Below are positions 25,054-34,435 of a stretch of DNA of 36,796 nucleotides, in pieces. The stretch's first letter is position 1. Each line of letters opens with the position of its first letter. The stretch lies in assembly GCF_009674885.1 (NCBI RefSeq), contig NZ_WKKA01000023.1:1-36796 (forward strand), in the 5' to 3' direction. A program made the translations under genes and the position numbers. The notes under the pieces are model-generated. The model saw nothing but the letters and a program-made list of their open reading frames with translations, had not been told where the DNA came from and searched no databases. The DNA comes from Paracoccus sp. S-4012. GTDB taxonomy: Bacteria; Pseudomonadota; Alphaproteobacteria; Rhodobacterales; Rhodobacteraceae.

Positions 25054-26828
25054 CCCTGGCCGAACCTCACCAGCCCGGGGCCGCGCCGGCCCCGGGCGCC
25101 TCCCCCGCGGTCCTGTCGGTCGAGGGGTTGACCATCTCGGTCGCGACCGAGGCAGGCCTGCGCCCGCTCGTGCAGGACGTGACCTTCACGCTCTCGCGCG
25201 GCGAGACGCTCGCCATCGCGGGCGAATCCGGCTCGGGCAAGTCGATCACCTCACTCGCCGTCATGGGCCTGCTGCCGCCCAACGTGCGCCCCACCGCGGG
25301 CCGCGTCCTCCTCGGCGGCACGGACCTCCTCGCGCTCCCTGAATCGCGCATGCGCGCGATCCGCGGCGACCGCGTGGCGATGATCTTCCAGGAGCCCATG
25401 ACCTCGCTGAACCCGGTCATGACCGTGGGCGCGCAGCTTATCGAGGCGATCCGCGCGCACGAGCCGGTCTCCCTGCGCGAGGCGCGCGCCCGCGCGATCG
25501 AGGCACTGGACGCGGTGCGTCTGTCCGAGCCCGCGCGCCGCATGGGCCAGCACCCGCACGAACTGTCGGGCGGGATGCGGCAGCGCGTGATGATCGCCAT
25601 GGCGCTCGCGCTGAAGCCCGACCTGCTGATCGCCGACGAGCCCACCACCGCGCTCGACGTGACCGTGCAGCGCGAGGTGCTGGACCTGCTGCGCGACCTG
25701 CGGAGGGAAACCGGAACCGCGCTGATCCTCATTACCCACGACATGGGCGTCGTGGCCGAGATGGCCGACCGCGTGCTGGTGATGAAGGACGGCCACATGG
25801 TCGAACAGGGCCCCGTGGCACAGGTCTTCGAGGCCCCGCGAGAGCCCTATACCCGCGCGCTGCTGTCCGCCGTGCCACGCATGGGCTCCCGCCCGCCCGA
25901 GCCCGCGCCGCCGCCCGCGGCGCCCGTGCTCGTCCTCCGCGACCTTGTGGTGGGCTTTGACGCGGGCGCGGGCCTGCTCGGACGCCCGACCCACCGCGTC
26001 CACGCGGTCGAGGGGGTGTCGCTGACCATCGGCGAGCGCGAGACATTCGCCCTGGTGGGTGAGTCCGGCTGCGGCAAGAGCACCATCGCCAAGGCCATCG
26101 CCGGCCTCGTCGCCTTCTCGGGCGAGATCGAGGTCGCGGGGCGGGTCCTGCGCTCGCAGGCCGATGTCACGCGCGAGGTGCGCAGGCAGGCGCAACTGGT
26201 CTTCCAGGATCCTGCCGCCGCGCTCGATCCGCGGATGCGGGTGGGCGACCTCGTGGCCGAACCGCTGGTGATCCACGGCATCGGCACCCGCGAGGAGCGG
26301 CGCGCGAAGGTCGAAGCGCTGTTCGAGCGCGTGGGCCTGACGCGCGCGCAGATCGACCGCTATCCGCACGAGTTCTCGGGCGGCCAGCGTCAGCGCATCT
26401 GCATCGCCCGCGCGCTCGCGCTGAACCCGAAGCTCATCGTCGCCGACGAGAGCGTGTCGGCGCTCGACGTCTCGGTGCAGGCGCGCGTGCTCGCGCTGCT
26501 GAAGGAGCTGAAGGACCAGTTCGGGATGTCCTACCTGTTCATCTCGCACGACATGGCGGTGGTGGATTCGATCGCCGACCGGGTCGGCGTCATGTATCTG
26601 GGCCAGATCGTCGAGACCGGCACCCGCGAGCAGGTCTTCGGCAACCCGCGCCATCCCTACACCCGACGGCTGATCGAGGCCGTGCCAGTCCCCGACCCCG
26701 ACCATGTCCGGCCGCCCCGCCCACGCGAGGCGCGCGAGATTCCCTCGCCGGTGAGGCTCCGCGGCGACCCGCCGGCGCGGGTGGCGTTGCGGGATCTGGG
26801 GGACGGGCATCTGGTCGCGGCGGGCTGA
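25050..26828 (+). CDS. fused DppD-DppF ABC transporter ATPase
   Basis: This is a 592-residue protein with two nucleotide-binding domains. The first has Walker A GESGSGKS at 58-65, LSGGMRQRVMIAMAL and a following Walker B LIADEPTTALD. The second has Walker A GESGCGKS at 337-344, FSGGQRQRICIARAL and LIVADESVSALD. Each ends with the oligopeptide-type PYTRxLIxAVP segment. GTG 25050 overlaps the fmdA stop (GTGA). In the second Walker B the usual Glu-Pro is Glu-Ser, a known variation in DppF-like domains. It powers the DppBC permeases of this operon. Confidence 0.93.
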   Translation: MTLAEPHQPGAAPAPGASPAVLSVEGLTISVATEAGLRPLVQDVTFTLSRGETLAIAGESGSGKSITSLAVMGLLPPNVRPTAGRVLLGGTDLLALPESRMRAIRGDRVAMIFQEPMTSLNPVMTVGAQLIEAIRAHEPVSLREARARAIEALDAVRLSEPARRMGQHPHELSGGMRQRVMIAMALALKPDLLIADEPTTALDVTVQREVLDLLRDLRRETGTALILITHDMGVVAEMADRVLVMKDGHMVEQGPVAQVFEAPREPYTRALLSAVPRMGSRPPEPAPPPAAPVLVLRDLVVGFDAGAGLLGRPTHRVHAVEGVSLTIGERETFALVGESGCGKSTIAKAIAGLVAFSGEIEVAGRVLRSQADVTREVRRQAQLVFQDPAAALDPRMRVGDLVAEPLVIHGIGTREERRAKVEALFERVGLTRAQIDRYPHEFSGGQRQRICIARALALNPKLIVADESVSALDVSVQARVLALLKELKDQFGMSYLFISHDMAVVDSIADRVGVMYLGQIVETGTREQVFGNPRHPYTRRLIEAVPVPDPDHVRPPRPREAREIPSPVRLRGDPPARVALRDLGDGHLVAAG

Positions 26829-26861
26829 TCGGGACCGGCGGACGCAAGGACAGGACAGGCG

Positions 26862-28310
26862 ATGACGCTCGACGACTACCGCGAACAGGACGGTCTCGGC
26901 CTCGCCGCGCTGATCGCCTCGGGCGAGGTCACGGCGCGGGAGGCGTCCGAGGCCGCCATCGCCATCATCAAGGCGCTGAACCCGCGCCTCGGCGCCGTGG
27001 TGGCCGACCGCTTCGAGGCCGCGCGCGAGGAGGCGGCCGCGCTTGGGCCCGGGGGCGGCCTGCTCAACGGCGTGCCCTTCCTGCTCAAGGACGTGAACCT
27101 GTCGTCCTCGCAGCTTCCCACCCGCTTCGCCTCCCGCTTCTTCGCCGATGCCGCGCCGGGGCCGGACAGCATCCTCGTGCGCCGCTGGCGCGAGGGCGGG
27201 CTCGTCACACTCGGCACCACCAACACGCCCGAATTCGCGGGCGACTTCACGACCGAGCCGCTGGCCTACGGCCCGGCTCGAAACCCGTGGGACATGGCCC
27301 TGACCACCGGCGGCTCAAGTGGTGGCGCGGCGGTCGCGGTGGCGACGGGTATGGTCCCGATGGCGCATGGGACCGATCTCGGCGGCTCGATCCGCATCCC
27401 CGCCGCCTGCTGCGGCGTCTTCGGCTTCAAGCCCTCGGTCGGGCTCAATCCGCTGGGTCCCGACTGGGAGGAGATCGCCTCGGGGCTCGATTCCGACCAT
27501 GTGCTGACGCGGACGGTGCGCGACAGCGCCGCCGCGCTGGACCTGACCGCCGGCCCCGGCGCGGGCACCCGGCTGGGCCGGCTGCCCCCCGCGGGCGGCT
27601 ATCTCGCCGGCCTCGACACGGACCTGCCGCCGCTTCGTATCGGGCTTTGCGTCACGGACCCCACCGGCCGGCGTTCGGCGTCCTCGCAGGTGGAGGCTGC
27701 CGAACGGACCGCCCGTCTTCTCGAAGGGATGGGCCATCACGTCGAACCCTATGCCTATCCGCCCGAGGCGATGCCCGGCCCCTGGTTCGACGCGCTCTGG
27801 ACGGTGGATGTTCTCCACCATGTCCGCGCCCGCGCGGAAGCCCTCGGCCGCGTGCCGCGCGAGGACGAGCTGGAGCCCTTCACCCGCGCCATGCTTGATC
27901 ATGCGCTTGGCCTCTCCGCGCTCGACCTGCACCGCGCGCGGCGTGCGATGACGCGCGCGGCCTGGGCCATCGCCCGCTCGATGGAGGAGATCGACGCAGT
28001 GCTGACGCCGGCGCTCGCCGCCGACCCGCCGCCGCTCGGGACGCTGACCTTCGAGGCGAACGGCTCGGACCTCGCCGCCTGGAACGCGCATGGCTTCGCC
28101 TTCGCGCCCTATGCGGCGCCTGCCAACCTTGCCGGCCAGCCCGCGGCCGCGATCCCCGTGGGGCTGACCGGGGGCGGGCTCCCGGTCGCGGTCCAGATCG
28201 CGGCGCGGCCGGGCGACGACCTCCTCGTGCTGCGGCTCTGCGCCCGGATCGAGGAGGCGGTGGACTTCGCCCCGGCGCTCAGGAGCCTCCGGGATCGGCT
28301 GTCGGTCTGA
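26862..28310 (+). CDS. amidase (amidase-signature family)
   Basis: This 482-residue Ser-cisSer-Lys hydrolase has the triad visible as K76 (FLLKDVN), cis-Ser S152 (GGSSGGAA) and nucleophile S176 ([12 protein letters not shown]). The 24-residue spacing of the two serines is that of the family. The Gly/Ser-rich signature is complete, and the C-terminal [14 protein letters not shown] is normal. ATG 26862 follows an AGGACAGG stretch. It is the last gene of the forward operon, 33 bases after the ATPase, and hydrolyses amides that are presumably larger than those used by FmdA. Its stop lies only 5 bases from that of the convergent permease gene. Confidence 0.92.
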   Translation: MTLDDYREQDGLGLAALIASGEVTAREASEAAIAIIKALNPRLGAVVADRFEAAREEAAALGPGGGLLNGVPFLLKDVNLSSSQLPTRFASRFFADAAPGPDSILVRRWREGGLVTLGTTNTPEFAGDFTTEPLAYGPARNPWDMALTTGGSSGGAAVAVATGMVPMAHGTDLGGSIRIPAACCGVFGFKPSVGLNPLGPDWEEIASGLDSDHVLTRTVRDSAAALDLTAGPGAGTRLGRLPPAGGYLAGLDTDLPPLRIGLCVTDPTGRRSASSQVEAAERTARLLEGMGHHVEPYAYPPEAMPGPWFDALWTVDVLHHVRARAEALGRVPREDELEPFTRAMLDHALGLSALDLHRARRAMTRAAWAIARSMEEIDAVLTPALAADPPPLGTLTFEANGSDLAAWNAHGFAFAPYAAPANLAGQPAAAIPVGLTGGGLPVAVQIAARPGDDLLVLRLCARIEEAVDFAPALRSLRDRLSV

Positions 28311-28315
28311 CCGCC

Positions 28316-29116
28316 CTACCGCCCCTCGGCCCGATCCGAGCCCAGCAGGCGCGGCAGGTTGCCGAAGGCGCCGATGGTGCCGAACACGAGTGCCGCCACC
28401 AGAACGAACAGCACCGACACGACCCCCATGATCGGCGTGTAGCCGTAGCGGAGGCTGTTGAAGATCTTGATCGGCAGGGTCTCGACCGTGAATCCCGCGA
28501 CCATGTAGGCGATGATGTATTCGTTGAGCGACAGCACGAAGGCGAAGGCATAGCCGGAGACGACGTAGGGCGCCACGAGCGGCAGCACGACGGTCCGGAG
28601 CACCTGACCCCGGGTGGCCCCCATGGTCCGCGCCGCCTCGACCAGCGACCGGTCGATGGACACGAGTCCCAGTGAGATCGTCACCAGCGGCAGCGTGACG
28701 AGGAAGATCCCGTGCGACAGCACCGTTGCCGCCATCTGCCCGTACATCCCCAGCGAGACCCAGAAGACGAGGAAGCCCAGCGCCGTAATGACCGGGGGCA
28801 GCATGAACGGCGCCACCCCCAGCACCATGAGAACCCGTGTCAGCCAGCCGCCCCGGCCCCAGCTGTGCAGCGCGAGCGGCAGCGCCACCGCCACCGCCAG
28901 GAGCGAGGCCAGCGCCGCGATGACCACCGAGTTCCTGAGCGGGCCGGTCCAGTCCGCGGCACGGAACAATTCGCCATACCAGCGCAGGGATGGATCGACG
29001 GGCGGGAAGCGCAGCGACTGCCCGCCGTTGAGCGACACCCCGGCGACGACGAGGATCGGCAGCGACAGCAGCCCGAGCAGGACGACGACGTAGAGGCCCC
29101 CGAGGCGTCGGCTCAT
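28316..29116 (-). CDS. potC: PotC-type polyamine ABC transporter permease
   Basis: This is a 266-residue permease with six hydrophobic segments. It has LYVVVLLGLLSLPILVVAGVSLN, LRWYGELF, VAPFMLPPVITALGFL and the EAA loop EAARTMGATRGQVLRTVVLPL, followed by AFAFVLSLNEYIIAYM and FNSLRYGYTPIMGVVSVLF. It is the last gene of a minus-strand operon. The ATG overlaps the potB stop by four bases. It belongs to the spermidine/putrescine-type family, though the exact ligand is unproven. Confidence 0.9.
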   Translation of the reverse strand: MSRRLGGLYVVVLLGLLSLPILVVAGVSLNGGQSLRFPPVDPSLRWYGELFRAADWTGPLRNSVVIAALASLLAVAVALPLALHSWGRGGWLTRVLMVLGVAPFMLPPVITALGFLVFWVSLGMYGQMAATVLSHGIFLVTLPLVTISLGLVSIDRSLVEAARTMGATRGQVLRTVVLPLVAPYVVSGYAFAFVLSLNEYIIAYMVAGFTVETLPIKIFNSLRYGYTPIMGVVSVLFVLVAALVFGTIGAFGNLPRLLGSDRAEGR

Positions 29117-29964
29117 GTCCCGGTCCTCCGCTCGCGCGTGACCAGCAGCGACAGGCCTACGAGCGCCAGCGCGACCGCCAGCAGCAGCACTGCCATCGCC
29201 GCCGCGAACGGCAGGTTCGACTGGTAGATCGCCTGATCGGTGATGTGCACCGACAGCGTCCAGTGCTGCGGCCGCCCGAGCACCTGCGGTAGCAGGTAAG
29301 AGCCCAGCACGAAGACGAAGACGAGGATCGTCGCGCCCAGGATCGGCGCGCGCAGCAATGGCACCGTCACCGTGGCGAAGGTGCGCAGCGGCGAGGCCCC
29401 CATGGTCCGCGCCGCCTGCGCCAGCTCCGGGTCGAGCCGGGCCACGGGCGGATAGAGCACCAGCACCGCATAGGGGAAGGAGAGGTAGACGAGCCCCGTC
29501 ATCAGCGCAAAGAGTCCCGGCGTAAAGGCGCGAGGGGCCTCCAGCAGCCCGAGCCAGGCCAGCAGGTTCCCGACCCCCGCCGTCTGCGACAGCAGCGTGT
29601 TGACCGAGAAGCCGATGATGACCTCGGAGAGCGACAGCGCCGAGAGCAGCACCACCAGCACGACAGTCTGCGCCCGCCGCGACATCCCGCCGAGGATCAC
29701 CGTGAACGGGAGCGCGAGTGCCACCGCCAGGATCGCCGCGCCGAGCGCGATGGCGACCGAGGTGACGAGGATGCGGCCCACGAAAGGCGAGAACACCCGC
29801 GCGTAGGAGGCGAGGTCGAAGCCCCAGGTGAAGAACCCCCCCGCCTCCCGCCCCGCGACCGAGACGGCAAGCATGATGCCGAAGGGGACGAGGAACAGGA
29901 CCAGCAGCGCAAGTGCCGGCAGGAGCCCGAGCCAGTAGGGCGTCGGCGCCTCGCGCGCGCTCAT
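29113..29964 (-). CDS. potB: PotB-type polyamine ABC transporter permease
   Basis: This 283-residue partner permease has a first helix WLGLLPALALLVLFLVPFGIML, WGFDLASYARVF, the helix region QTVVLVVLLSALSLSEVIIGF, the EAA loop QAARTMGASPLRTFATVTVPLL and VFVFVLGSYLLPQVLGRP. It overlaps potA upstream (ATGA) and potC downstream by four bases each, so the three are translationally coupled. Confidence 0.9.
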   Translation of the reverse strand: MSAREAPTPYWLGLLPALALLVLFLVPFGIMLAVSVAGREAGGFFTWGFDLASYARVFSPFVGRILVTSVAIALGAAILAVALALPFTVILGGMSRRAQTVVLVVLLSALSLSEVIIGFSVNTLLSQTAGVGNLLAWLGLLEAPRAFTPGLFALMTGLVYLSFPYAVLVLYPPVARLDPELAQAARTMGASPLRTFATVTVPLLRAPILGATILVFVFVLGSYLLPQVLGRPQHWTLSVHITDQAIYQSNLPFAAAMAVLLLAVALALVGLSLLVTRERRTGT

Positions 29965-30998
29965 GGCCTCAGCACCACGACGCCGCCGGGCGCAAAGGCC
30001 AGGCGGACCTCGTCGCCCACGTTCGCGGCCGGCCGGTCGCGGGGCGCGAACAGCGCCGTCATCTCGCGTCCGCCCTGATCGAGCACGAGCTGCACGCTCT
30101 CGCCGAGGTCACGCACGAAGGTCACGCGCGCCAGGAGGCCCTCCGGCGCGAGCCGCACATCCTCGGGCCGCACCGACAGCAGGACGGGGCCGGGTTCGGC
30201 CTTCACGCGGTCCTCGGGGGAAAGCAGGATGCGCCGCCCCGCGACCTCCACGGTCGTCCGGTCGAGCAGCGTCGCGAGCAGCAGGTTGGAACTGCCGATG
30301 AAGCCCGCGACGAAGGCGTTCGCGGGGTCGCGATAGACCTCCATCGGCGCCCCCATCTGCTGCACCCGGCCCTTGTCCATGACGATCACGAGATCGGCCA
30401 TGGTCAGCGCCTCCTTCTGGTCGTGGGTCACGACCAGCGTGGTGACGCCCAGCCGGGTCTGGAGCTGGCGAAGCTCCACCTGCATGTGCTCGCGCAGATT
30501 CGCGTCGAGCGCCGACAGCGGCTCGTCCAGAAGGAACAGGCTCGGGTCCACGGCGAGGCCGCGGGCGATGGCGACGCGCTGGCGCTGCCCGCCCGAGAGC
30601 TGGTGGATACGGCGCCCGGCCATGCCCGGCAGCCGCACGAGGTCCAGAAGCTCCGCCGCCCGCCGCTCGCGCTCGGCCCTCGGGCGGCCCCGGATCGCCA
30701 GCGGATAGGCGACGTTGTCGCCCACCGACAGATGCGGGAACAGGGCGAGCGACTGGAACACCATGCCGAAATCGCGCCGGTGCGCGGGCCGGTCGGTGAT
30801 GTCCTCGTCCCCCACGAGGATGCGCCCCTCCGAGGGATCCTCCAGCCCCGCGATCAGGCGCAGGAGCGTGGTCTTCCCGCAGCCCGAAGGGCCGAGCAGG
30901 CAGATGAACTTGCCTCCCGGGATGTCGAGCGTGACCCCGTCCACGGCGGCGACGGGGCCGAACCGTTTCGTGAGGTCGCGCAGCGCGAGGTCGTTCAT
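29961..30998 (-). CDS. potA: PotA-type polyamine ABC transporter ATPase
   Basis: This 345-residue ATPase has Walker A GPSGCGKTTLL, FGMVFQSLALFPHLSVGDN, signature [15 protein letters not shown], Walker B LFLLDEPLSALD and H-loop VTHDQKEALTMAD. A TOBE-type C-terminal regulatory domain is present (LLSVRPEDVRLA, GREMTALFAPRDRPAANVGDEVRLAF). The length is normal. It starts 58 bases after potD, with a strong stem-loop in between. Confidence 0.93.
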   Translation of the reverse strand: MNDLALRDLTKRFGPVAAVDGVTLDIPGGKFICLLGPSGCGKTTLLRLIAGLEDPSEGRILVGDEDITDRPAHRRDFGMVFQSLALFPHLSVGDNVAYPLAIRGRPRAERERRAAELLDLVRLPGMAGRRIHQLSGGQRQRVAIARGLAVDPSLFLLDEPLSALDANLREHMQVELRQLQTRLGVTTLVVTHDQKEALTMADLVIVMDKGRVQQMGAPMEVYRDPANAFVAGFIGSSNLLLATLLDRTTVEVAGRRILLSPEDRVKAEPGPVLLSVRPEDVRLAPEGLLARVTFVRDLGESVQLVLDQGGREMTALFAPRDRPAANVGDEVRLAFAPGGVVVLRP

Positions 30999-31018
30999 CG
31001 GGAACCCTTCGGTGGAAG

Positions 31019-31045
31019 GGCCCGGCCGCGCTTCGGGGCCGGGCC
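31019..31045 (-). promoter_or_regulatory. GC-rich stem-loop between potD and potA
   Basis: GGCCCGGCC (31019-31027) and GGCCGGGCC (31037-31045) form a perfect 9-bp stem with a 9-base loop in the short gap after the binding-protein gene. No T-run follows on the minus strand, so a strong intrinsic terminator is unlikely. Such hairpins after binding-protein genes typically protect the upstream mRNA or thin out downstream transcription, giving more binding protein than permease. That function is inferred. Confidence 0.6.
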
Positions 31046-31056
31046 GGGAGCCGGCC

Positions 31057-32121
31057 TCAGCCGGTGATCATCTCGGACCATTTCTGGTTCACCCAGTCGG
31101 CCCGGTCGATATAGAGCTCGTACTGCGGCAGGATCGGCGGCAGGTCCGAGGCTACCGCGGCGAATTCATCGTCCGTGAGATCCGTCAGCGCCCGATCAAC
31201 GGTGGGCGCGGTGCCCACGTTGCGCGACAGCTTGGCCTGGATCTCGGGTCGGGCCATGTAGTCGATGAAGACCTGCGCCGGCTCCACCATCGAGGAGGCC
31301 TTCGACACGACCCAGGAGCCCGAGTCGAGCACCGCGCCCTCGGCCGGGAAGGTCGAGCGCACCGGTTGCCCCTCGGCTGCGGCGAGGCCCGTCACATCGT
31401 GGTAGTATTGCCCCATCGGGATCTCGCCCGAGGCCAGCGCCTGCTGGAACTGCCCCTCGTCGCGATACCACAGCCGCACGTTGGGCTTCACCTCGGCCAG
31501 TTTCGCCAGCACCTGCAGGATCCCGTCCTCGGTCCCCAGGATGTCGGTGCCGCCGAAGAAGGTCGTGGCGGTGATCTCCAGCAGGAAGGAGTTGGAGGCG
31601 AGCGCGAGCAGCCCCAGCCGGTCGGCGTTCGCGGGGTCCCACAGCGCCTGCCAAGAGGTCGGCGCCTCCGGGTAGACGTCGGTGTTGCTGACCAGCGTGA
31701 TGTACCAGGACACGGCGCCGGTGCCGTAGAGGCGGCCGTCCGCGTAGCGATGGACGAAATGCTCCGGCATGTTGCCGAGGTTCGCCATCGCGGTCTCGTC
31801 GAGCGGGGCCCAGAGCTCGGACCGCTCCCCGCGCAGCCGCGCGACCTGCGCCATCATCGAGACGTCCGCCGGAGCCTGGCCCGCGCGCGCGGCCTGTTCG
31901 AGCTGGACCAGCCAGGCTTCGCCCGTGGGCTCGCCGATGGATTCCACCGCGATGCCGGTTTCGGCGGTGAAGTCGGGGAAGATGTGCTGGTCGAAGCTGT
32001 CCTGGAAGAAGCCGCCATAGGTGCCGACCTTGAGCGGCGCCCCTTGCGCGCGCAGCAGCGCGGGCGCGGCGAGCGCGGACATGCCGGCGGCAGTGCCGAT
32101 GAGGAAGCTGCGTCTTTTCAT
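31057..32121 (-). CDS. potD: PotD-type polyamine-binding extracytoplasmic protein
   Basis: This is a 354-residue binding protein. ATG 32121 follows GGGAGA; the frame is open upstream but without a signal. The N-terminus MKRRSFLIGTAAGMSALAAPALLRAQG is a signal with twin Arg and a hydrophobic core, so Tat export is possible. The mature part has LKVGTYGGFFQDSF, FTAETGIAVES, MMAQVARLR, PNVRLWYRDEGQFQQALASGEIPMG and FIDYMARPEIQAKLS, matching PotD/extracellular solute-binding family 1 types. It sits between the agmatinase-family gene and potABC. Confidence 0.88.
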   Translation of the reverse strand: MKRRSFLIGTAAGMSALAAPALLRAQGAPLKVGTYGGFFQDSFDQHIFPDFTAETGIAVESIGEPTGEAWLVQLEQAARAGQAPADVSMMAQVARLRGERSELWAPLDETAMANLGNMPEHFVHRYADGRLYGTGAVSWYITLVSNTDVYPEAPTSWQALWDPANADRLGLLALASNSFLLEITATTFFGGTDILGTEDGILQVLAKLAEVKPNVRLWYRDEGQFQQALASGEIPMGQYYHDVTGLAAAEGQPVRSTFPAEGAVLDSGSWVVSKASSMVEPAQVFIDYMARPEIQAKLSRNVGTAPTVDRALTDLTDDEFAAVASDLPPILPQYELYIDRADWVNQKWSEMITG

Positions 32122-32188
32122 GGTCGGGTCTCCCTGCGGTTTGGGACAGCGGCGAAGGGCTTCCCCGCCGCGATATCCGGTTCTTCGT

Positions 32189-32212
32189 CTCCTGCTGTAA
32201 GGGCAGCCGGAG
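32189..32212 (-). promoter_or_regulatory. stem-loop in the speB-potD gap
   Basis: On the plus strand CTCC-T-GCTG, a six-base loop, CAGC-C-GGAG: an 8-bp stem with one internal mismatch, lying 17 bases past the agmatinase-family stop and before potD. It may mark the 3' end of the first gene or a processing site. There is no U-run. Tentative. Confidence 0.35.
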
Positions 32213-32229
32213 CGTAAATCCATTTCCGT

Positions 32230-33210
32230 TCAGGACAGGTCGAAGCCGTGCAGCGGAGCGGGCGGGCGTTGCGGCACGCCGGGCAGGATGCAGAGCATCT
32301 CGTAGAGCAGGTTCGCCCCGGTCAGCGCCGTCGTCCCCGAAGGATCGAAGGGCGGCGAGACCTCGACGAGGTCGCAGCCGACGAGGTTCACGCCCGCCAG
32401 GCCGCGCACGATCTGGAGCGCCTGCCAGTCCATCAGCCCGCCGATCTCCTGCGTGCCGGTTCCGCTGGCGAGGCCGGGGCTCAGGCTGTCGATGTCGAAG
32501 GTCAGGTAGCAGGGCGCATCCCCGATCAGTCCGCGCACCTGCTCCATCAGGCGCCGCAGGTCGCGCCCGGCGATCTCCTCGGCGGTGATCACGCTCCAGC
32601 CCTGCTCGCGTGCCCAGGCGAAGTCGTCCGCCGCGTAGCCCGAGCCGCGCAGCCCTATCTGCACCACCTTGTCGTTGATGAGGCAACCGTCCTCCCAGGC
32701 GCGGCGGAAGGGGGTGCCATGCGCCTCCTTCTCGCCGAACATCGTCTCGTTGACGTCGGCATGGGCATCCACATGCACCAGCGCGACGGGTCCGTGGCGG
32801 TCGCGGATCGCGCGCAGCACCGGCCAGGTCAGCGTGTGGTCCCCGCCGAGTGTCAGGGGAATGGCCCCGTGCGACAGGATCTCCCGGTAGGTGTCCGTGA
32901 TGATGGCGCAGGACTTCTTGAGGTCGAAGGTGTTGATCGCCACGTCGCCGATATCGGCCACCTGCAGATGCTCGAAGGGCGCGGCGCCGGTGGCCATGTT
33001 GAAGGGACGGATCATGCGGCTCTCGTCGCGGATCGCGCGCGGCCCGAGGCGCGTGCCCGGCCGGTTCGAGGTGCCGATGTCCATCGGAATGCCGACGAAG
33101 ACGGCATCGCAGCCCTCGGCAGTCGCCTGCGGCGGCAGCCGCATGAAAGTGGCGGGACCGCCGAAACGAGGCATGTCGTTGCCCCCGAGGGGCTGGTTGA
33201 AGCGGCTCAT
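32230..33210 (-). CDS. speB: agmatinase-family ureohydrolase
   Basis: This 326-residue arginase/agmatinase-superfamily enzyme has the binuclear manganese ligands H125 (GGDHTLTW), D148, H150 and D152 (HVDAHADV), and D239/D241 (TFDIDSLSPG). DIGTSNRPGTRLGPRAIRDES is typical of agmatinase and guanidinobutyrase. ATG 33210 follows AGGGAGG. It cleaves a guanidino compound (agmatine or a relative) to urea plus an amine. It is the first gene of the minus-strand operon with potD-potA-potB-potC, so the transporter probably imports its substrate or a polyamine. The specificity within the family cannot be read from sequence alone. Confidence 0.9.
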   Translation of the reverse strand: MSRFNQPLGGNDMPRFGGPATFMRLPPQATAEGCDAVFVGIPMDIGTSNRPGTRLGPRAIRDESRMIRPFNMATGAAPFEHLQVADIGDVAINTFDLKKSCAIITDTYREILSHGAIPLTLGGDHTLTWPVLRAIRDRHGPVALVHVDAHADVNETMFGEKEAHGTPFRRAWEDGCLINDKVVQIGLRGSGYAADDFAWAREQGWSVITAEEIAGRDLRRLMEQVRGLIGDAPCYLTFDIDSLSPGLASGTGTQEIGGLMDWQALQIVRGLAGVNLVGCDLVEVSPPFDPSGTTALTGANLLYEMLCILPGVPQRPPAPLHGFDLS

Positions 33211-33795
33211 GTGCGGACCTCCCTGCATCGGGCCTGTATCGGGCTCGGGGACGTCCATTCAAGCGCCTACGGCCGCCGCCATCAACAGGCCATCGCCGAC
33301 GATGACATGACCGCGCGCCCGTTGCGGAACGCTTTGATTGCTTCGTCCCATGGGTCGCGCCCCAGACGCAGGCGGTCCGGGGCCCACTCAGCCAGCCCGC
33401 CGGAGAATGGCGGGCCGAGGTGTCGCCGGCCTGGGGGCACGGCCGCGTCGGCCAAATCACGACGTCCGATCCCATGAACACACCGCGATCAATCTGCGGT
33501 TCTGCTGCCTATCACGGCCCGCTGACGCTGAAGATTGCGATCGTCGACGCCGGAGGGCATCGTGCCTGCACAAGCGGTCTGATCACGGCGTTTTCGGCGG
33601 TGCCGTATTCGTCTGGCGGCTGGCGAGCGGCTGGCTGAGCGACCTGTTTGGCGTGGCGCGGGTCCTTGCGATTAGAATTTTCGGGTGGCCTGAGGGCATG
33701 ATCAGGCGGCTTTTGTGGTCATGCTGGGAATGGGATCGATCTCCTCGGTGTCGATTTGAGCGAAGTTGCCTGCTGCCGGTTTCGTGGACGGCCGG
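33211..33795. other. gene-free stretch upstream of the agmatinase gene
   Basis: It should contain the promoter of the minus-strand operon, but no clear -35/-10 pair was found. Open frames near 33480-33700 show no recognisable motif. The last about 100 bases before 33796 are presumably the terminus of the following IS3 remnant. Confidence 0.35.
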
Positions 33796-34385
33796 TTACG
33801 GTAGCCCGGCGCGAGCCTCGAACTGAATTGGGCTGAGGTAGCCCAGTTTCGAGTGGCGCCGCTTTGGATTGTAGAACCTCTCGATGGAGTCGAACACGTC
33901 GGCCTTTGCGGCATCGCGGGCCGAGCGCTCGGTCGTGAGCGAAGAGAAGAAGCTCTTCATGGCCGAATTGTCCCAGCATTTCCCGACCGGCTCATCGAGC
34001 AGGTGATGCCGTGATCCACCAGGAGACGCTGGAACGGCTCGCTCGTCTATTGGCTGCCCTGGTCCGCATGATGCAGCAGCACGTCCGCGCCGCCACACGG
34101 CCACCATGAGGGCATCCATGACGAGCGATGCGTCGCGCTCGGCCTTCATCGACCAGCCCACGACGCGGTGTGAGAACAGGTTCCGCACAGCGGCGACGTA
34201 CAGCCAGCCCCGGCTGTCCAGATGGAGGTGAAATCGGGCAGCCACTTCTGGTTGGGTCTGTCCGCCTTAAAGTCCCGATCGAGGAGGGTGTCGGCGATGA
34301 CGGACTCGTCTGTCGGCAGGCCGCGACGGCGAGGCCGCGCCTTCAAGCCATTCGTCTGCATCAGCCGCTCGATGCGGTGGAGGCC
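33796..34385 (-). pseudogene. IS3-family transposase OrfB remnant
   Basis: The minus frames read HRIERLMQTNGLKARPRRRGLPTDES, then DFKADRPNQKWLPDFT. After a shift they continue with GWLYVAAVRNLFSHRVVGWSMKAERDASLVMDAL, and after further damage with CWDNSAMKSFFSSLTTERSA and FDSIERFYNPKRRHSKLGYLSP, to TAA near 33796. The order is that of an IS3 OrfB. Several frameshifts and a missing piece at the second-Asp region make it inactive. Its 5' end is cut near 34385-34430, where a plus-strand IS3 piece begins. Confidence 0.8.
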
Positions 34386-34435
34386 GTGACCTGCCACGGG
34401 ATTTTGTCGCAATGGCGGCGTGCCGGATTTCAGGG

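Noticed and set aside
31196..33481. 761-codon minus-strand open frame across potD and the agmatinase gene
   Set aside because: It is a frame-shifted shadow on the same strand; the other frame carries both real proteins with motifs and ribosome sites.
33338..33826. 162-codon plus-strand frame upstream of the agmatinase gene
   Set aside because: There is no ribosome site and no motif, and it runs into the IS3 remnant; composition alone does not support a gene.
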